A DNA stretch of 64,000 nucleotides from the NCBI GenBank assembly GCA_964462035.1, contig CAYXAP010000017.1, positions 1 to 64,000 on the forward strand. The letters run 5' to 3'. Shown here one piece after another: positions 32,788 to 41,339 of this stretch. Each line of letters starts with the position of its first letter. Within the stretch, counting starts at the first letter, position 1. The stretch is from UBA1660 sp964462035. Lineage in GTDB: Bacteria > Myxococcota_A > Polyangia > Polyangiales > Houyiibacteriaceae. The notes under the pieces are model-generated. The model ran no database searches. It saw only the letters and a list, made by a program, of their open reading frames with translations, and had not been told where the DNA came from. Made by a program: the position numbers and the translations under genes.

Positions 32788-33222
32788 CTAGGTGAGTCGC
32801 TCCAGGAACGTGCGAGCGACCGTTTTCGAGTCCATCCCAGTTGGCGGCGCTCGATAGACGCGGTCCATCGGTGCTGGACCCGTTCGAAAAGCCGCGCCTC
32901 CGTGCGCGGGAGCGGGGTCGAGAACATCGCGAGGTTCGCCAACGTCCAGGACGTCGTCGCCAGAGAGATGGAACTCATCCGACGCGGTCACGAGCAGGTG
33001 GGGCTCGTTCCGGGCGAGCTCCTGCAGTGCGCGGAGGAGATGCGCAAAGTCCGCTTCGCAGCCTTCCCGAAGCAAGATCTGGATGTGCTCCGGGGATAGA
33101 GCCTTCGAGATGCAGCTTCGAGCATCCTCGCCGTGGACGATCGGCCGGGCCTCCGCGGGCAGTCGTGCTCCCCGTCTACGGTCCAATCCTCGTGAACGCG
33201 GCCGTGATCTCTGGACGCTCAC
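32788..33222 (-). CDS. Hypothetical 144-residue protein
   Basis: An open frame whose GTG overlaps the stop of the SDR gene (GTGA). The central part (SPEHIQILLREGCEADFAHLLRALQELARNEPHLLVTASDEF) looks protein-like. The first 25 residues are Arg-rich, and codon choice is poorer than in neighbouring genes. It lies between the intact SDR and the decayed SDR tail, so it may itself be remnant DNA. If it is not a gene, the 550 bp from 32669 to 33218 hold only the duplicated tail fragment. Confidence 0.4.
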   Translation of the reverse strand: MSVQRSRPRSRGLDRRRGARLPAEARPIVHGEDARSCISKALSPEHIQILLREGCEADFAHLLRALQELARNEPHLLVTASDEFHLSGDDVLDVGEPRDVLDPAPAHGGAAFRTGPAPMDRVYRAPPTGMDSKTVARTFLERLT

Positions 33223-34766
33223 CAGCGGGTGGCGACGTAGTCCTTGAGGAAGAGACCGAAGAGGTGCTCGCCGGTGTTGATGCCGTGGAAGATCGGGTCG
33301 AGGATCCGAGCCGCGCCGTCGACGATGTCGAGCGGCGGGTGGAAGCGGTGCACCGCGCGCTTGCGTTCGGCGATGACGTGCGCGTCTTCGTCGGTGACCC
33401 AGCCAGTGTCCACGCTGTTCATGTGGATGCCGTCTTCGGCGTACTCCACGGCCGACGTGCGGGTCATCATGTTGAGCGCGGCCTTGGCCATGTTCGTGTG
33501 CGGGTGCTTGTCGGTCTTCTGCGACCGATAGAACTGCCCCTCCATCGCCGAGACGTTGACGATGTGCTTGTCGCGGGTGGGCACCTGGAGCATCAGCCGC
33601 TTGAGTCGGGCGTTGAGCACGAAGGGCGCGGTCGCGTTGACCAGCAGCACCTCGAGGAGCTCGACGGTCGGCACCTCCGCGAGGGTCATGCGCCAGCTGT
33701 TGCTGTCGCGCAGGTCGATCTGCTGCAGGTCCTGGTCGAGCTCGCCCTGCGGGAAGAGGGCCTCACCAGCGTGCAGATCCTCCTCGAGGAGCGCGAGCTG
33801 GCTGAGCGCCGGCGCGTCCGCCCAGGTCATCGTGCCCGTGGCGTCCTTGCCGGCCGTCAGCGCGGCCTCGCCGTCGCCGAGTGAACGCTGCAGCTCGCGG
33901 ATGCGCGCGGTGTGCGACGCCAGCGCCTTCTGCTGCGCGGGCGGGAGCTTGGCCACCGGCGCGCGCTCGCCGGGCATCAAGTGGCCGTACCAGCCGCTCG
34001 GTCGCCGCACCGTCTGGCAGGCGTTGTGGATGATGAAGTCCAGCCGGTCGTGGGTCTCGAGCATGTGCGCCGCGAACGCTTCGACACTGGGCGTGTGTCG
34101 GAGGTCGAGCCCGTGGATCTCGAGCCGGTCGATCCAGTCCTCGTGGTCCTTCTCCGCGGCGTAGCGGCGAGCGGCGTCTGCAGGGAAGCGCGTGGTCACC
34201 ACGAGATGGGCGCCGGCGCGCAGCAGCATCACGCCGGCCTGGTAGCCGATCTTCACGCGGCCACCGGTGAGCAGGGCCACCCGGCCGTTCAGGTCCGCGG
34301 TCTGGAAACGCTTCTCGTAGTTCTTCACGGCGCAGCTCGGGCAGAGCTGGTCGTAGAAGTTGTGAAGTCGGTCGAAGCTCGCCTTGCAGATGTAGCAGCT
34401 GCGCTCCTCGATCAGCTTCGGCCAATCGGAGACGTCGCCGGGGTCGACCTTCTCGTGGAGGTCCGGCGTCTGGAAGACCTGCTCCCGGCGCTTCTCGCGG
34501 ATCCCGGTCGCGTCCAGGAGCGCTTCGTCCTTCGCTCGCCGAGCATCCCGGCGGCGCTTCCGGTACTCGCGGTGGAGCTTCTTCTGCTCCCCCTTGGTCG
34601 GCCGGCTCGCGCGGCCCGCGGCCGTCATCAGCCGCCGGATCAGGTCGGTGTCGAGGTCCGCGAGCACCCCGCGGTCTTCGACGATGGCCTCGAGGAACTC
34701 GACGACGCGCTCCGCCTCGGCGGGGTCGAGCCCCTCGGCGGGAGCCTCTGATCGTTCGTCGCTCAT
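33219..34766 (-). CDS. Large SDR-family protein with N-terminal four-Cys zinc finger
   Basis: A 515-residue protein in three parts. First comes a charged helical region (about 1-115) rich in Lys/Arg. Next is a zinc-finger-like CYIC...CPSC (Cys124, 127, 142, 145). Last is an SDR-like Rossmann domain with ALLTGGRVKIGYQAG at about 164-178, IIHNACQTVRR in place of NNAG, and VSAMEGQFYRS. Where YxxxK is expected, the sequence HTNMAKAALNMM has Thr in place of Tyr, so classical SDR chemistry is doubtful. A partial duplicate of its tail lies downstream. Function unknown; a nucleotide-dependent regulatory or RNA-binding role is possible. Confidence 0.8.
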   Translation of the reverse strand: MSDERSEAPAEGLDPAEAERVVEFLEAIVEDRGVLADLDTDLIRRLMTAAGRASRPTKGEQKKLHREYRKRRRDARRAKDEALLDATGIREKRREQVFQTPDLHEKVDPGDVSDWPKLIEERSCYICKASFDRLHNFYDQLCPSCAVKNYEKRFQTADLNGRVALLTGGRVKIGYQAGVMLLRAGAHLVVTTRFPADAARRYAAEKDHEDWIDRLEIHGLDLRHTPSVEAFAAHMLETHDRLDFIIHNACQTVRRPSGWYGHLMPGERAPVAKLPPAQQKALASHTARIRELQRSLGDGEAALTAGKDATGTMTWADAPALSQLALLEEDLHAGEALFPQGELDQDLQQIDLRDSNSWRMTLAEVPTVELLEVLLVNATAPFVLNARLKRLMLQVPTRDKHIVNVSAMEGQFYRSQKTDKHPHTNMAKAALNMMTRTSAVEYAEDGIHMNSVDTGWVTDEDAHVIAERKRAVHRFHPPLDIVDGAARILDPIFHGINTGEHLFGLFLKDYVATRW

Positions 34767-34841
34767 CGGCCACTGCCTAGCAGCGATCGGCCGAAGCGCG
34801 AGTCGTCCCCCGGCTCGAGCCGGGGGACGAGGCGCAGGGGG

Positions 34842-35432
34842 TCAGGTCCAGTTCACCCAGTCGAAGTCGTCGACGTCGCCGAAGCGGAGCACGACCTCCG
34901 AGCAATCGATCGGCCGGAAGGACTCGAAGGTCTCGCCCTCGGCTGCCGCCACGCCTTCGCCGCAGCTGTAGCCCGCCGGGAAGTCGCGCACCCAGCTGTC
35001 CGCTTCGAAATCGTCCGGGACCGTTCCGTCGACGTAGATGATCGCGTGGCGGGGACTGCCGGCTCCGATGGCCTCCCATTGTTCGTCGGTCTCGATTTCG
35101 CCGGTGATGAGCGTCTGCCCCGCTTCCGCCGCCACCACGACGCCGACGCCGAGTCGGAAGTCGTCATAGGTGTTCAGCGCGCGCTCGGGGATCGGATCCT
35201 CGAGGTCGATCTCGAAGCCGGTGGGGGAGGCGGTGCCCGACGCGCTCAACAGCTCGTAGTCGGGCGAGCCGCTGCTCACCACCCAGAGGATGCGTGCGCC
35301 GGTCGTCTCCGGGACCGTGTAGCCGGGGTCGGCCGTGGTGACCCCCGTGACTCGGGTGAGTGTCTCGGGGTCGTCGTCGCCGCAGGCCACGAGGGCGAGG
35401 AGAAGCAGAGAAAGGGGAAGTCGTGTGTTCAT
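34842..35432 (-). CDS. Lipoprotein of unknown function
   Basis: A 196-residue predicted lipoprotein (signal LPLSLLLLALVAC; mature start CGDDDPE). The acidic N-terminus leads to a beta-rich domain with two Cys (SCGEGV and IDCSEVV) but no recognised family. Its ATG faces about 270 bp of noncoding DNA shared with the divergent gene at 35702. Confidence 0.75.
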   Translation of the reverse strand: MNTRLPLSLLLLALVACGDDDPETLTRVTGVTTADPGYTVPETTGARILWVVSSGSPDYELLSASGTASPTGFEIDLEDPIPERALNTYDDFRLGVGVVVAAEAGQTLITGEIETDEQWEAIGAGSPRHAIIYVDGTVPDDFEADSWVRDFPAGYSCGEGVAAAEGETFESFRPIDCSEVVLRFGDVDDFDWVNWT

Positions 35433-35701
35433 GAGATGGCTCTCCGTGCGTGGGGTGAGCCCCGCCCCATTGCACCGGCGATGCCAACCGTGACCACTCG
35501 GTCACCCGAGGGGTGAGGTGGATTCATCGACGAAAGGCACCGTGAACGGTCGCCTACGGCTGTGGTCGCGGACTCACGACGGCTCGAGCTCGACGCCCGT
35601 TCTCAGCGGATTTCTCCGATGGGACGGCGTCTTTCCCGGCGGCCGACTGAAGATCCTCTGCGACCTCTCCGTCGCTGGGCCATGATGGGGGCGTGGGACA
35701 G

Positions 35702-36565
35702 ATGATGAGACGACCGATTCAGCTCGCACTCGTGACCCTCGGCCTGGCCCTGGCCGCGCCTGCGGGCGCCCAGGAGATGGGGCAGGGCGAGGCGAACATC
35801 ACCGCGACGGCCGACGTGCGGATGTCGCTCGAGAGCGGACCGCGGACGAACTCCGAGAAGCTGGCGCAGATCGGTGGGCTCGTGGGCTCCAAGATGGGCG
35901 CCATCCGTGGCTGCTATCACGAGGTCACGGAGGAGCGGCCGACGGTGCAGGGCGAGATGCGCCTGACCGTCGACCTCGCGAGCGGCGGCAGCGTCCGCAT
36001 GCGCGAGGATGGTGTCGAGGATCGGGCGTTGACCCGTTGCATCCTCCGCGAGCTCCGGCGCCTCGACCTCGGATCGCTTCGTCCGCCGGGCAGCGCCTTC
36101 GTGGTGCTCACCTTCACGAACTCCGCGGCCGAAGGCGTGGCCGCCACCCAGGAGCGACGCGCCGAGGAGGACGACGTCACCGTCACCCGCGATGAGAATG
36201 GACGCTTCACCGCAGAGGGCCGCTCCGGCAACGGTCACGTGCAGTTCACGGTCACCGGCGGCCGTCGGGCGACGGCCGAGCAGGTCGCGGCGCTCCAGCG
36301 CTCGTTGCGGGAGGCGATCCCGGTGCTCCTCGACTGTCGACGGAAGGCGTCGCGCCTCGAGTCGCCCGAGGGGGAGATCACCCTTCGGGTCACCGTCAAT
36401 CGACGCGGTCGCGCGCGCATCCGCGTGCTCCGCAGCACCGTCCCGTCGCCGCGCGGCTCCCGCTGCTTGAATCGCTTCCTGCCACGCCAGCCCTTCGAGG
36501 GCGCCGCCGTCGGGACCCACCAGGTCGTGATCAAGTTCAGCCACGCCGAGCCGACGCACACCTAG
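35702..36565 (+). CDS. Exported protein with two AgmX/PglI-like repeats
   Basis: A 287-residue protein with signal peptide IQLALVTLGLALAAPAGA. Two related modules follow. The first (KMGAIRGCYHEVTEERPTVQGEMRLTVDL, then RCILRELRRLD) and a weaker second (LREAIPVLLDCRRKAS, GEITLRVTVNRRGRARIRVL, RCLNRFL) have the paired-Cys, Gly-x-x-x-hydrophobic pattern of the myxobacterial AgmX/PglI tail domain. Such domains are usually at the C-terminus of motility or TonB-like proteins; a free-standing pair is less common. ATG at 35702 or 35705. Confidence 0.75.
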   Translation: MMRRPIQLALVTLGLALAAPAGAQEMGQGEANITATADVRMSLESGPRTNSEKLAQIGGLVGSKMGAIRGCYHEVTEERPTVQGEMRLTVDLASGGSVRMREDGVEDRALTRCILRELRRLDLGSLRPPGSAFVVLTFTNSAAEGVAATQERRAEEDDVTVTRDENGRFTAEGRSGNGHVQFTVTGGRRATAEQVAALQRSLREAIPVLLDCRRKASRLESPEGEITLRVTVNRRGRARIRVLRSTVPSPRGSRCLNRFLPRQPFEGAAVGTHQVVIKFSHAEPTHT

Positions 36566-36626
36566 GATTCGAGCGTCCAGCGCTTGCCCGTCGGCCCGCT
36601 CGGGCGGCCTGAGCTATGGTCCCGGC

Positions 36627-37787
36627 GTGACCGACACGCCGACCCGAAAGCTCTACTGGGACGACCCTCACGCCGACGAGTTCGACGCTCGCGTCGTGGC
36701 TCACGGTGAGTACGGAGGCCGGCCCTCCGTCGTCCTCGAGGCGACCCTCTTCTATCCGGAGGCCGGGGGTCAGTTGCCGGACCACGGCCAGCTCGATGGG
36801 CTGAGCGTCGTGGACGTGCAGGTCGACGACGACGGGCGAATACACCACCTGATCGAGGGCGACCTGCCGGCGGTCGGCGCGTTGGTGAGCGGCCAGGTCG
36901 ATCGCGTGCGCCGACACGAGCACATGGCGCTGCACACCGGCCAACACATGCTCTCCCGCGCGCTCCTCGATCTCGGGAAGGCGGCGACCGTGTCGTCGCG
37001 ACTCGGCGAGTCGGGCGCGACCATCGATCTGGACCGCGAGCTGAGCACCAAGGCCCTCGGCGCGATCGAAGCGCGGGTGAACCAGGTCGTCGACGAGCAT
37101 CGGCCGGTCCGTCAACTGCACCCGAGCCCGGAGGAGCTCGCGGCGATGGATCTGCGACGGGCGCCGAAGGTGGATGGAGCGATCCGGATCATCGAGGTCG
37201 AGGGCTTCGATCTCACGCCGTGCGGCGGGACCCACTGCACCGACACCGCGCAGGTGGGCTGGGTGCGCATCACCGACGCCAGCCGCCATCGCGGTGGTCA
37301 ACGGGTCACCTTCACCGCCGGGCCCCGTACCCGTCGAGTGCTCGGAGCGGAGGCGAACGCGCTACGAGCGCTCGCGGTGCGCTTCACTTGCGGCCCGCAC
37401 GACGTGCCGGCGGCCATCGACAAGCTCGAGCGCGAGCTCGGCGAGGCGCGCGAGCAGCTCGGCGCGACCCGCGCGGCCTTCGCCAAGGCCCAGGCGGCCG
37501 CCATCACCGGTGATCCCGCCGTGGCGACGTTGGACACGGACGTGGCCACGCTCCGCGCGTTGAGCGGCGAGGCAGCGACCGGTTCGAGGCTCGTCGTTCT
37601 CAGTGCGTCGGTGGGTGACGCCTTTCACGTCATCACGGCTCGTGGGCCGGAGTCGACCGTCGACTGCGGTGCGCTATTCCGCGCGCTCGCCGAGCGATGC
37701 GGCGGCCGCGGCGGTGGCCGACCGGAGCGCGCCGAAGGTCGGATGGACCGCGCGCCCACGACGGGAGACGTCGCTTCGCTGGGCTGA
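36627..37787 (+). CDS. Alanyl-tRNA editing protein, AlaX-L type with DHHA1-like tail
   Basis: A 386-residue trans-editing factor that hydrolyses Ser- or Gly-tRNA(Ala). The zinc site is complete: His103 and His107 in HTGQH, and Cys199 and His203 in CGGTH. The N-terminal FYPEAGGQLPDHG motif is that of the AlaRS editing domain. After a coiled-coil-like stretch (AIDKLERELGEAREQLGATRAAF), the end (DCGALFRALAERCGGRGGGRPERAEG) resembles the DHHA1 RNA-binding domain. It lies 50 bp before the DNA ligase gene on the same strand. Confidence 0.92.
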   Translation: MTDTPTRKLYWDDPHADEFDARVVAHGEYGGRPSVVLEATLFYPEAGGQLPDHGQLDGLSVVDVQVDDDGRIHHLIEGDLPAVGALVSGQVDRVRRHEHMALHTGQHMLSRALLDLGKAATVSSRLGESGATIDLDRELSTKALGAIEARVNQVVDEHRPVRQLHPSPEELAAMDLRRAPKVDGAIRIIEVEGFDLTPCGGTHCTDTAQVGWVRITDASRHRGGQRVTFTAGPRTRRVLGAEANALRALAVRFTCGPHDVPAAIDKLERELGEAREQLGATRAAFAKAQAAAITGDPAVATLDTDVATLRALSGEAATGSRLVVLSASVGDAFHVITARGPESTVDCGALFRALAERCGGRGGGRPERAEGRMDRAPTTGDVASLG

Positions 37788-37837
37788 TCGCGAGCGCCGG
37801 GGATCCGAGCGCCCGTTCCCGCGTAGGATGCGGGACC

Positions 37838-39136
37838 ATGCGCCGCTTCGAATACGTGGATCAGAAGTCGAACAAGTTCTGGGAGATCGAGCGCGAAGGC
37901 AGCTCGGTGACGACTCGCTGGGGGAAGATCGACACCAGCGGGCAGACGAAGACCAAGGACCTCGGCACCGAAGCCAAGGCGGTCGCCCACGTCGACAAGC
38001 AGATCGCCTCGAAGGTGAAGAAGGGCTACGCCGAGGTCGGCGAAGGGCTGCCGCCGGTGGTCGCCAAGGCGCCGGCGCCCGCCGCGAAGGCGAGCGCGAA
38101 GGGCGGAAACGATGGGCCGCAGGACCTCGCGGACGGCGAAGAGACCCAGGTGCCGGGCAGCGGCGGCCGCAGCTACACGCTCAAGAACGTCGGTGGCGTC
38201 TTCTCGTGCACGTGCCCGGCGTGGCGGAACCAGTCGGTCCCCATCGAGCGGCGTACCTGCAAACACTTGCGGCGCTTCCGAGGGGAGGCTGCGGAGACCG
38301 AGCGCCTCGGCAGCTTGCCCGCCCGCGCGGTGAGCACGCGCGGTGCGAAGGAGGGCGCACCCAAGGTGCTGCTCGCGGAGTCCTTCGACCCCGACGTCCA
38401 CGATCCGAGCGGCTGGTGGATGAGCGAGAAGCTCGACGGAGTGCGCGCCTGGTGGGACGGCAAGCGCTTCATCTCGCGGCAGGGCAACGAGTACTTCGCG
38501 CCCGAGTGGTTCACGGAGGGACTCCCCGATCATCCACTCGACGGTGAGCTCTTCGGCGGGCGCGGCGAGTTCCAGCGGACGGTGTCCATCGCGCGACGCG
38601 CCGACCGATCGAAGCAGTGGTCGGAGCTCTCCTACGTCATCTTCGATGGACCCGAGCTCGGCGGACCCTTCGAGAATCGACTCGCGCAGCTCTCGGAGCT
38701 CGTCGAGGCGCACGCGTGGAAGCACGCCAAGGTGCTCGAGCACACCCTCTGCGATGGGCTGGAGACGCTGAAGAAGGAGCTGGCGCGCATCGAGGCGCTC
38801 GGCGGCGAAGGGCTGATGCTCCGCAAGCCCGAGTCCAAGTACGTCCACGGACGCTCGGAGTCACTGCTGAAGGTGAAGAGCTTCTTCGACGCCGAGGCCC
38901 GGGTGATTGGCCACGAGGCGGGTCGGGGGAAGCACAAAGGGCGGCTCGGCGCACTCCGTGTCGTGCTGAAGGAAGGCACCGAGTTCAAGGTCGGCACCGG
39001 CTTCTCGGATGCCGAGCGCGTCGACCCGCCGCCCATCGGTGCGATCGTGACCTTCCGCTACCAGGAGCTCACCAAGGGCGGCGTGCCGCGCTTCCCGACC
39101 TACGTCGGCGTGCGCCACGACCACGACTGGGACTGA
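37838..39136 (+). CDS. ATP-dependent DNA ligase fused to WGR and SWIM zinc-finger domains
   Basis: A 432-residue fusion. Residues 1-75 form a WGR domain (RWGKID at 27-32), a nucleic-acid-binding module known from PARPs. Residues about 110-146 form a SWIM finger (Cys124, Cys126, Cys141, His143). From 175 comes an ATP-type ligase adenylation domain with the lysine nucleophile Lys198 in SEKLDGVR, PLDGELFG, and GLMLRKPESKY. The OB domain ends KGGVPRFPTYVGVRHD. No helical DNA-binding domain is present, as in minimal ligases. Nick-joining in a repair role is likely. Start ATG 37838. Confidence 0.92.
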   Translation: MRRFEYVDQKSNKFWEIEREGSSVTTRWGKIDTSGQTKTKDLGTEAKAVAHVDKQIASKVKKGYAEVGEGLPPVVAKAPAPAAKASAKGGNDGPQDLADGEETQVPGSGGRSYTLKNVGGVFSCTCPAWRNQSVPIERRTCKHLRRFRGEAAETERLGSLPARAVSTRGAKEGAPKVLLAESFDPDVHDPSGWWMSEKLDGVRAWWDGKRFISRQGNEYFAPEWFTEGLPDHPLDGELFGGRGEFQRTVSIARRADRSKQWSELSYVIFDGPELGGPFENRLAQLSELVEAHAWKHAKVLEHTLCDGLETLKKELARIEALGGEGLMLRKPESKYVHGRSESLLKVKSFFDAEARVIGHEAGRGKHKGRLGALRVVLKEGTEFKVGTGFSDAERVDPPPIGAIVTFRYQELTKGGVPRFPTYVGVRHDHDWD

Positions 39137-39210
39137 CGGGGACAGGATCGCCCCTCGGAGGTCACTGTGTTTGCGGGGGATCCGAGCGGAGAATGAAAAC
39201 ACTGAATTGC

Positions 39211-39260
39211 GCGTGCCCGTGCGGCCCGATGGGGATCGGGCACGGGCACGGGCACGGGCA
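39211..39260. terminator. Large GC hairpin with tandem GGGCAC repeats
   Basis: CGTGCCCGTGC (39212-39222) pairs perfectly with GCACGGGCACG (39240-39250), with an inner CCCGAT-GGGG-ATCGGG stem. Further GGGCAC units continue to 39260. It sits between convergent genes (DNA ligase and SDR), so a bidirectional terminator is the simplest reading. No T tract follows. Confidence 0.55.
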
Positions 39261-39283
39261 GTGAGCTGGGCTTCGCCGCTAGC

Positions 39284-40048
39284 TCACTTCGGCGGCATGC
39301 GGAGGGCGCCGTCGAGGCGGATGACCTCGGCGTTGAGGTAGCCGTTCTCCACGATGTGGCAGGCGAGGGCGGCGTACTCCGCGGGGTCGCCGAGGCGCGC
39401 CGGGTTGGGGATGCCGGCGGCGAGGGCCTGGCGGACCTCCTCCGGGAGACCGGCGAGCATCGGGGTGTCGAAGGTGCCTGGCGCGATGGTGCAGACGCGA
39501 ATCTGCGCCTTGGACAGGTCGCGCGCGATCGGGAGGGTCATGCCGACCACGCCGCCCTTCGAGGCCGCGTAGGCCGCCTGGCCGATCTGGCCGTCGAAGG
39601 CCGCGATCGAGGCGGTGTTCACCACCACGCCACGCTCGCCGTCGACGGCGTCGGTCTGGCTCATCCGGCTCGCGGCGAGGCGAGTCACGTTGAAGGTGCC
39701 GACGAGGTTCACCGAGATGACCTTCTTGAAGAGGTCGAAGTCGTGCGGGGTGCCGTCGCGCTTCAGGGTCCGAGCGGCCCAGCCGACGCCGGCGCAGTTC
39801 ACCGCGACGCGCAGGGTGCCGAGCTCCGCGGCCACGTCGAGGGCGGCGTTCACCTGGGCCTCGTCGGTCACGTCGGTCTTGGCGAAGCGCACGCCGTCGC
39901 CGAGCTCCTTCGCCACGGCCTCGCCGCGCTCTTCGTTCATGTCCACCAGCACGGCCTTGGCGCCCTTGGCGACCAGCGCCCGGGCAGTGGCCTCGCCGAG
40001 CCCGGAGGCTCCGCCAGTGATCAGCGCGACATTCCCTTCGATCTTCAT
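39284..40048 (-). CDS. SDR, 3-hydroxyacyl-CoA dehydrogenase type-2-like
   Basis: A 254-residue classical SDR close to HSD17B10/3-hydroxy-2-methylbutyryl-CoA dehydrogenases: GGASGLGEATARAL, VDMNEERG (NAD-specifying Asp), NCAGVGWA, NTASIAAFDGQIGQAAYAASKGGV, and the family-specific IAPGTFDTPMLAGLPE. It probably oxidises short-chain 3-hydroxyacyl-CoA. The ATG at 40048 gives MKIEGNVALITGG; the open frame extends upstream but without similarity. Confidence 0.92.
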   Translation of the reverse strand: MKIEGNVALITGGASGLGEATARALVAKGAKAVLVDMNEERGEAVAKELGDGVRFAKTDVTDEAQVNAALDVAAELGTLRVAVNCAGVGWAARTLKRDGTPHDFDLFKKVISVNLVGTFNVTRLAASRMSQTDAVDGERGVVVNTASIAAFDGQIGQAAYAASKGGVVGMTLPIARDLSKAQIRVCTIAPGTFDTPMLAGLPEEVRQALAAGIPNPARLGDPAEYAALACHIVENGYLNAEVIRLDGALRMPPK

Positions 40049-40205
40049 CCGTCGACTACTCCTTCGCGCGCCCGCGAACGCGGACGACGCCTGCAAAAGA
40101 CGCGGACGGTTCACACGATGGGCCCCCCTGGGTCAAGCGCGGCTGTGAGCGGACGCCGGCCGACCCAGCACCCGCGATCGGATATGCTGCGGGCTGGAAC
40201 GTCGC

Positions 40206-41339
40206 GTGCGGCTCTCTCCTTCGACCCTCCTGCCCGCTCTGGCCCTCGTCGGCTCGGCGCTCGGTTGCGGGGGGCCGGAGCCCATCGACGCCGACTGCGA
40301 CGAAGCCATCCCGCTCACACCGGAGCTCGGCTACCGCATGGATCTCCCCGTGCGCTGGGAGCGCGACGGTGATCTGACCCGCGGTGAGCCCATCGTGCTC
40401 GCGGTCCCGGAAGGCCTCGCTGGGCTGGCGTTCGCGCTCGAGGATCCGGGCGCCATGGCCGGCTTCCGCGTCGCCGTCGAGGGCGATCTGGTCGTGGACG
40501 TCATCGACCGATTCGGTGAGGCGCCCTGGTACCACTACGAGGATCGGCTCGGGGTGCTCCAGTTCCCCATGGACGGAGCGACCCGCCCACCCAGCGGATG
40601 CGTGGCCATCGAGCCCGTGCTCTTCGGCGCCCCTGGGGCAGACGAGGGCACGCTCCACGTGTTGAGCCAGTCCGGGGCCGGCACGCAGATCATGGTCGCA
40701 CCGATCCTCGTAGGGGACACCTTCATCGACGACACCACGCTCCGCGCGGCGCTCGGCGAGGCCGTCCGGGTCTACGCCGACGCGGGCGCGCCCGGTCTCC
40801 TCATGGACGAGCCCAGCGTCATCGATTGGCGCAGCCCCTTCGTCGACGACACCACCTCGGAGCTCGACCAGCTCCGCGCGAGCGTGGTGCTCACCGACGA
40901 GCGGACGATTCCCGTCTTCATCGTCCAGGATTTCCTCGAGCCGGGCACCTTCGGCCTCGCCGCTGGAGTGCCGGGGCCGAACGGCGTGCTCGGCACCAGC
41001 TGGAGCGGCGTGGTGCTCAGCGTCGACACCCATCTGTCGGCCGACGGGACCACCATCGAAGCGGCGCTCCTGGGCGAGACCTTGGCCCACGAGCTCGGGC
41101 ACCAGCTCGGGCTCTTCCACACCACCGAGCTCGAGGGGCGGGAGCACGATCCGCTCGATGATACGCCCGAGTGCTCGGCGAGTCGTGACGTCGACGGCGA
41201 TGGCGAGCTCTCGGTGCCCGAGTGTCTCGAAGAGGGAGGACGCAACGTGATGTTCTGGACCGCGGAGGATGGGATTCGGCAGCGGGAGCTCTCGCCGACC
41301 CAGGTCGCCATTCTCGCAGCGAGCCCGGTGGCGCGATGA
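40206..41339 (+). CDS. Metzincin-type zinc metalloprotease lipoprotein
   Basis: A 377-residue predicted lipoprotein (lipobox ALGC, Cys21) with a zinc-protease domain near the C-terminus. HELGHQLGLFH (His295, Glu296, His299, His305) is the full HExxHxxGxxH metzincin site, followed by an EF-hand-like DVDGDGELSVPEC and NVMFW, which fits the Met-turn. An N-terminal beta domain (about 30-160) precedes it. It is probably a surface or periplasmic protease of the pappalysin-like group. Start is GTG 40206; the stop overlaps the next ATG. Confidence 0.85.
   Translation: MRLSPSTLLPALALVGSALGCGGPEPIDADCDEAIPLTPELGYRMDLPVRWERDGDLTRGEPIVLAVPEGLAGLAFALEDPGAMAGFRVAVEGDLVVDVIDRFGEAPWYHYEDRLGVLQFPMDGATRPPSGCVAIEPVLFGAPGADEGTLHVLSQSGAGTQIMVAPILVGDTFIDDTTLRAALGEAVRVYADAGAPGLLMDEPSVIDWRSPFVDDTTSELDQLRASVVLTDERTIPVFIVQDFLEPGTFGLAAGVPGPNGVLGTSWSGVVLSVDTHLSADGTTIEAALLGETLAHELGHQLGLFHTTELEGREHDPLDDTPECSASRDVDGDGELSVPECLEEGGRNVMFWTAEDGIRQRELSPTQVAILAASPVAR

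Noticed and set aside
32669..33311. Mobile element at the duplicated SDR tail
   Set aside because: No transposase, terminal inverted repeats or target-site duplication seen.
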